Source of the DNA: Cupriavidus pauculus
Lineage (GTDB): Bacteria; Pseudomonadota; Gammaproteobacteria; Burkholderiales; Burkholderiaceae
NCBI RefSeq assembly: GCF_008801835.1
Contig: NZ_VZOW01000001.1
Coordinates: 310,001 to 374,000, forward strand
Direction: 5' to 3'
DNA: 64,000 bases
In this document: one piece after another, positions 62,569 to 64,000 of the stretch
How the letters are laid out: every line of letters begins with the position of its first letter
How positions within the stretch are numbered: position 1 is the first letter of the stretch
Program-made: the position numbers and the translations under genes
Notes under the pieces: model-generated
The model's input: only the letters and a program-made list of their open reading frames with translations
Databases searched by the model: none
Told to the model about the DNA's origin: nothing

Positions 62569-63627
62569 ATGCGCTGGAAGCAACGTCCGGAAGGCTCCAA
62601 CTGGGGCGATTTCGGCCCTGACGATCAACTCGGGCGCGTCAACCTGATCGGCCCGGAACAGGTGGTCAAGGGCGCGCGAGAAATTCAGGCCGGCATCAGC
62701 TTCTGCCTGTCGATGCCGCTCGACTACCCCGGCGGCAACAAGCTCAATCCGCGCCGGCATCCGCCGCAGCTCCGCCCCACCTTTCGCGACGACATCCCCT
62801 ACCTGAACTTCCCGCTGGCCAAGGTCAATCCAGCCGCCACCGACGTGATCAGCGACGATCAGGTGTTGCTGTGCCTGCAGTATTCGACGCAATGGGATTC
62901 GCTGGCGCATGTGGGCGCGCTGTTCGATGCCGATGGCGATGGGCGCGCCGAGCGCGTCTATTACAACGGCTTTCGCGCCAATACCGATGTGGTGGGCCCG
63001 GTGGACTACGCCGAGGACGATCACTTCGAGGCGCACGACTGCGGCCATGGCCATGCCAGCCACGCCGATGCACTCGGCATCGAGAATTTCGCCGTGAAAG
63101 GCATGCAGGGCCGCGGCGTGCTGGTGGATCTGGCCGATGTTTACGGCAACGATTTCCGCAACGTCGGCTACGACGACCTGATGCGCGCGATGCAAACGCA
63201 TCGCGTGGAAGTCGAGCGCGGCGACATGCTGCTGCTGCGCACCGGCTTTGCCGAGGTGGTGCTGTCGATGCAGCGCAATCCCGACGAACACGTGCTGCAT
63301 CACAGCTGCTGCGCGCTGAACGGACGCGATGACCGGCTGCTGAACTGGATCACCGACGCGGGAATCGCCGCGCTGATCGCCGACAACTATGCCGTCGAGC
63401 GTTATCCGGCGCTGCCGCCCGCCGACGATGCGAAAACGCATCCGCTGCTGCCGCTGCACCATCACTGCCTGTTCAAGCTGGGGCTGCCGCTGGGCGAGCT
63501 CTGGTATCTGCGCGAACTGGCTGACTGGCTGCGCGCGCACGGCCGCACGCGCTTCATGCTGACCGCCCCGCCGCTGCGTCTGCCGGGCGCGGTGGGGTCT
63601 CCGACCACGCCGATCGCCACCGTTTGA
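62569..63627 (+). CDS. Cyclase-family metal-dependent hydrolase (kynurenine formamidase-like)
   Basis: 352 residues from ATG at 62569; GAGGAGG precedes. The family signature is seen as QYSTQWDSLAHVGALFD (the HxGTHxDxP equivalent), plus HDCGHGHASHADALG and VLVDLADVYG. The long version with 330-350 residues is common in Burkholderiales aromatic or amide catabolism. It is operonic with an IclR regulator and an ABC binding protein, which suggests uptake and ring/amide hydrolysis of a small aromatic or cyclic compound. Exact substrate is unknown. Confidence 0.88.
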   Translation: MRWKQRPEGSNWGDFGPDDQLGRVNLIGPEQVVKGAREIQAGISFCLSMPLDYPGGNKLNPRRHPPQLRPTFRDDIPYLNFPLAKVNPAATDVISDDQVLLCLQYSTQWDSLAHVGALFDADGDGRAERVYYNGFRANTDVVGPVDYAEDDHFEAHDCGHGHASHADALGIENFAVKGMQGRGVLVDLADVYGNDFRNVGYDDLMRAMQTHRVEVERGDMLLLRTGFAEVVLSMQRNPDEHVLHHSCCALNGRDDRLLNWITDAGIAALIADNYAVERYPALPPADDAKTHPLLPLHHHCLFKLGLPLGELWYLRELADWLRAHGRTRFMLTAPPLRLPGAVGSPTTPIATV

Positions 63628-63709
63628 CCATACCGAGGCCCGTCGCCGCCGCGGCATGCACGGCGGATCGAAACGGGCCACACATTCGAGCCACCATGGA
63701 GGAGACACC

Positions 63710-64000
63710 ATGAAAAACAGCGTCATCCAGCACGTTTTGGGCGCCATCGCGGTTGCGGCGTCGCTCTGCGCAGCGGCACCGGCCAGCGCGCAGCCGAAGG
63801 GCGGCATCTCCGACGATATCGTCAAGATCGGCCTGCTGCTCGACATGAGCGGACTCTACGCCGATGTCACGGGCCGCGGCAGCGCAGCCGCCGCCCAGAT
63901 GGCGATCGATGATTTCGGCGGCAAGGTGCTGGGCAAGAAAATCGAACTGGTGGTCGTCGATCACCAGAACAAGGCCGATATCGCCGCAAACAAGGCGCGC
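63710..64000 (+). CDS. Branched-chain-type ABC transporter substrate-binding protein, 5' part
   Basis: 97 codons before the window ends. ATG at 63710 follows GGAGGAGACACC. A signal peptide (VAASLCAAAPASAQ) is followed by the LivJ-type opening DDIVKIGLLLDMSGLYADVTGRGSAAAAQMAIDDFG, and GKKIELVVVDHQNKADIA. It is probably the periplasmic receptor of a HAAT transporter supplying the substrate for the cyclase encoded upstream. The rest lies beyond the window. Confidence 0.88.
   Translation, partial: MKNSVIQHVLGAIAVAASLCAAAPASAQPKGGISDDIVKIGLLLDMSGLYADVTGRGSAAAAQMAIDDFGGKVLGKKIELVVVDHQNKADIAANKAR

Noticed and set aside
61726..63846. 706-codon open frame on the minus strand across IclR, cyclase and ABC genes
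   Set aside because: It crosses three real genes and their promoter; His/Arg/Gln-rich with no recognisable domain.

Overview
The window looks like the chromosome or chromid of a GC-rich betaproteobacterium of the Burkholderiaceae, most like Cupriavidus/Ralstonia. The reasons are overall codon use, Ralstonia-type filamentous phage genes, a Burkholderia-type (toxin-immunity-transporter) contact-dependent inhibition locus, and Cupriavidus-like transport and catabolic operons. This placement is inference; no 16S or other marker gene is present.

Layout. 1-3120 (minus strand, repressor on plus): right part of a filamentous phage (inovirus) prophage, with the start of an attachment-protein-like gene, small membrane/coat proteins, ssDNA-binding protein, RstA-like replication initiator, a methyltransferase-motif protein, and a divergent HTH repressor separated by an operator array. 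A dif-like site and a short IS3-type transposase remnant follow. 3390-6478: VOC protein, a divergent LysR/SDR pair, pirin. 6771-13126: RND efflux adaptor and pump with a convergent copper-type two-component system. 13348-19424: UvrA-like ABC ATPase lacking the UvrB-binding region, membrane ClpP-like protein, small membrane protein, universal stress protein. 19756-22407: small exported Cys/His protein and a TonB receptor behind a perfect palindrome. 22480-28841: sugar-acid dehydratase plus a full carbohydrate ABC transporter behind a GntR-like palindrome. 29024-29769: yefM-yoeB toxin-antitoxin operon with operator and terminator. 30049-31908: ilvD.

32713-39041: a four-gene envelope-spanning polysaccharide operon (HlyD-type adaptor, exported helical-toroid protein, BcsA-like glycosyltransferase with PilZ domain, NodT-type outer-membrane lipoprotein). 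39076-53696 (all minus): a CDI/two-partner-secretion island. It runs cdiA (2692 aa), cognate immunity gene, two orphan immunity-like genes with a decayed toxin tip between them, a frameshifted Imm11-like fragment, then cdiB. The island is flanked by four paralogous genes (three upstream of cdiA, one downstream of cdiB) for ~200-aa proteins with an N-terminal IQ-like helix and invariant GHS and YNC motifs. I do not recognise this family; the order His then Cys suggests a circularly permuted papain-like thiol enzyme. It is the best candidate here for an undescribed system.

54101-64000: DNA polymerase II, a NUDIX/MBL fusion, small exported and unknown proteins, an AI-2E family permease, and an IclR regulator followed by a cyclase-family hydrolase and the start of a branched-chain-type ABC binding protein. 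The last three probably form a catabolic operon that continues beyond the window.
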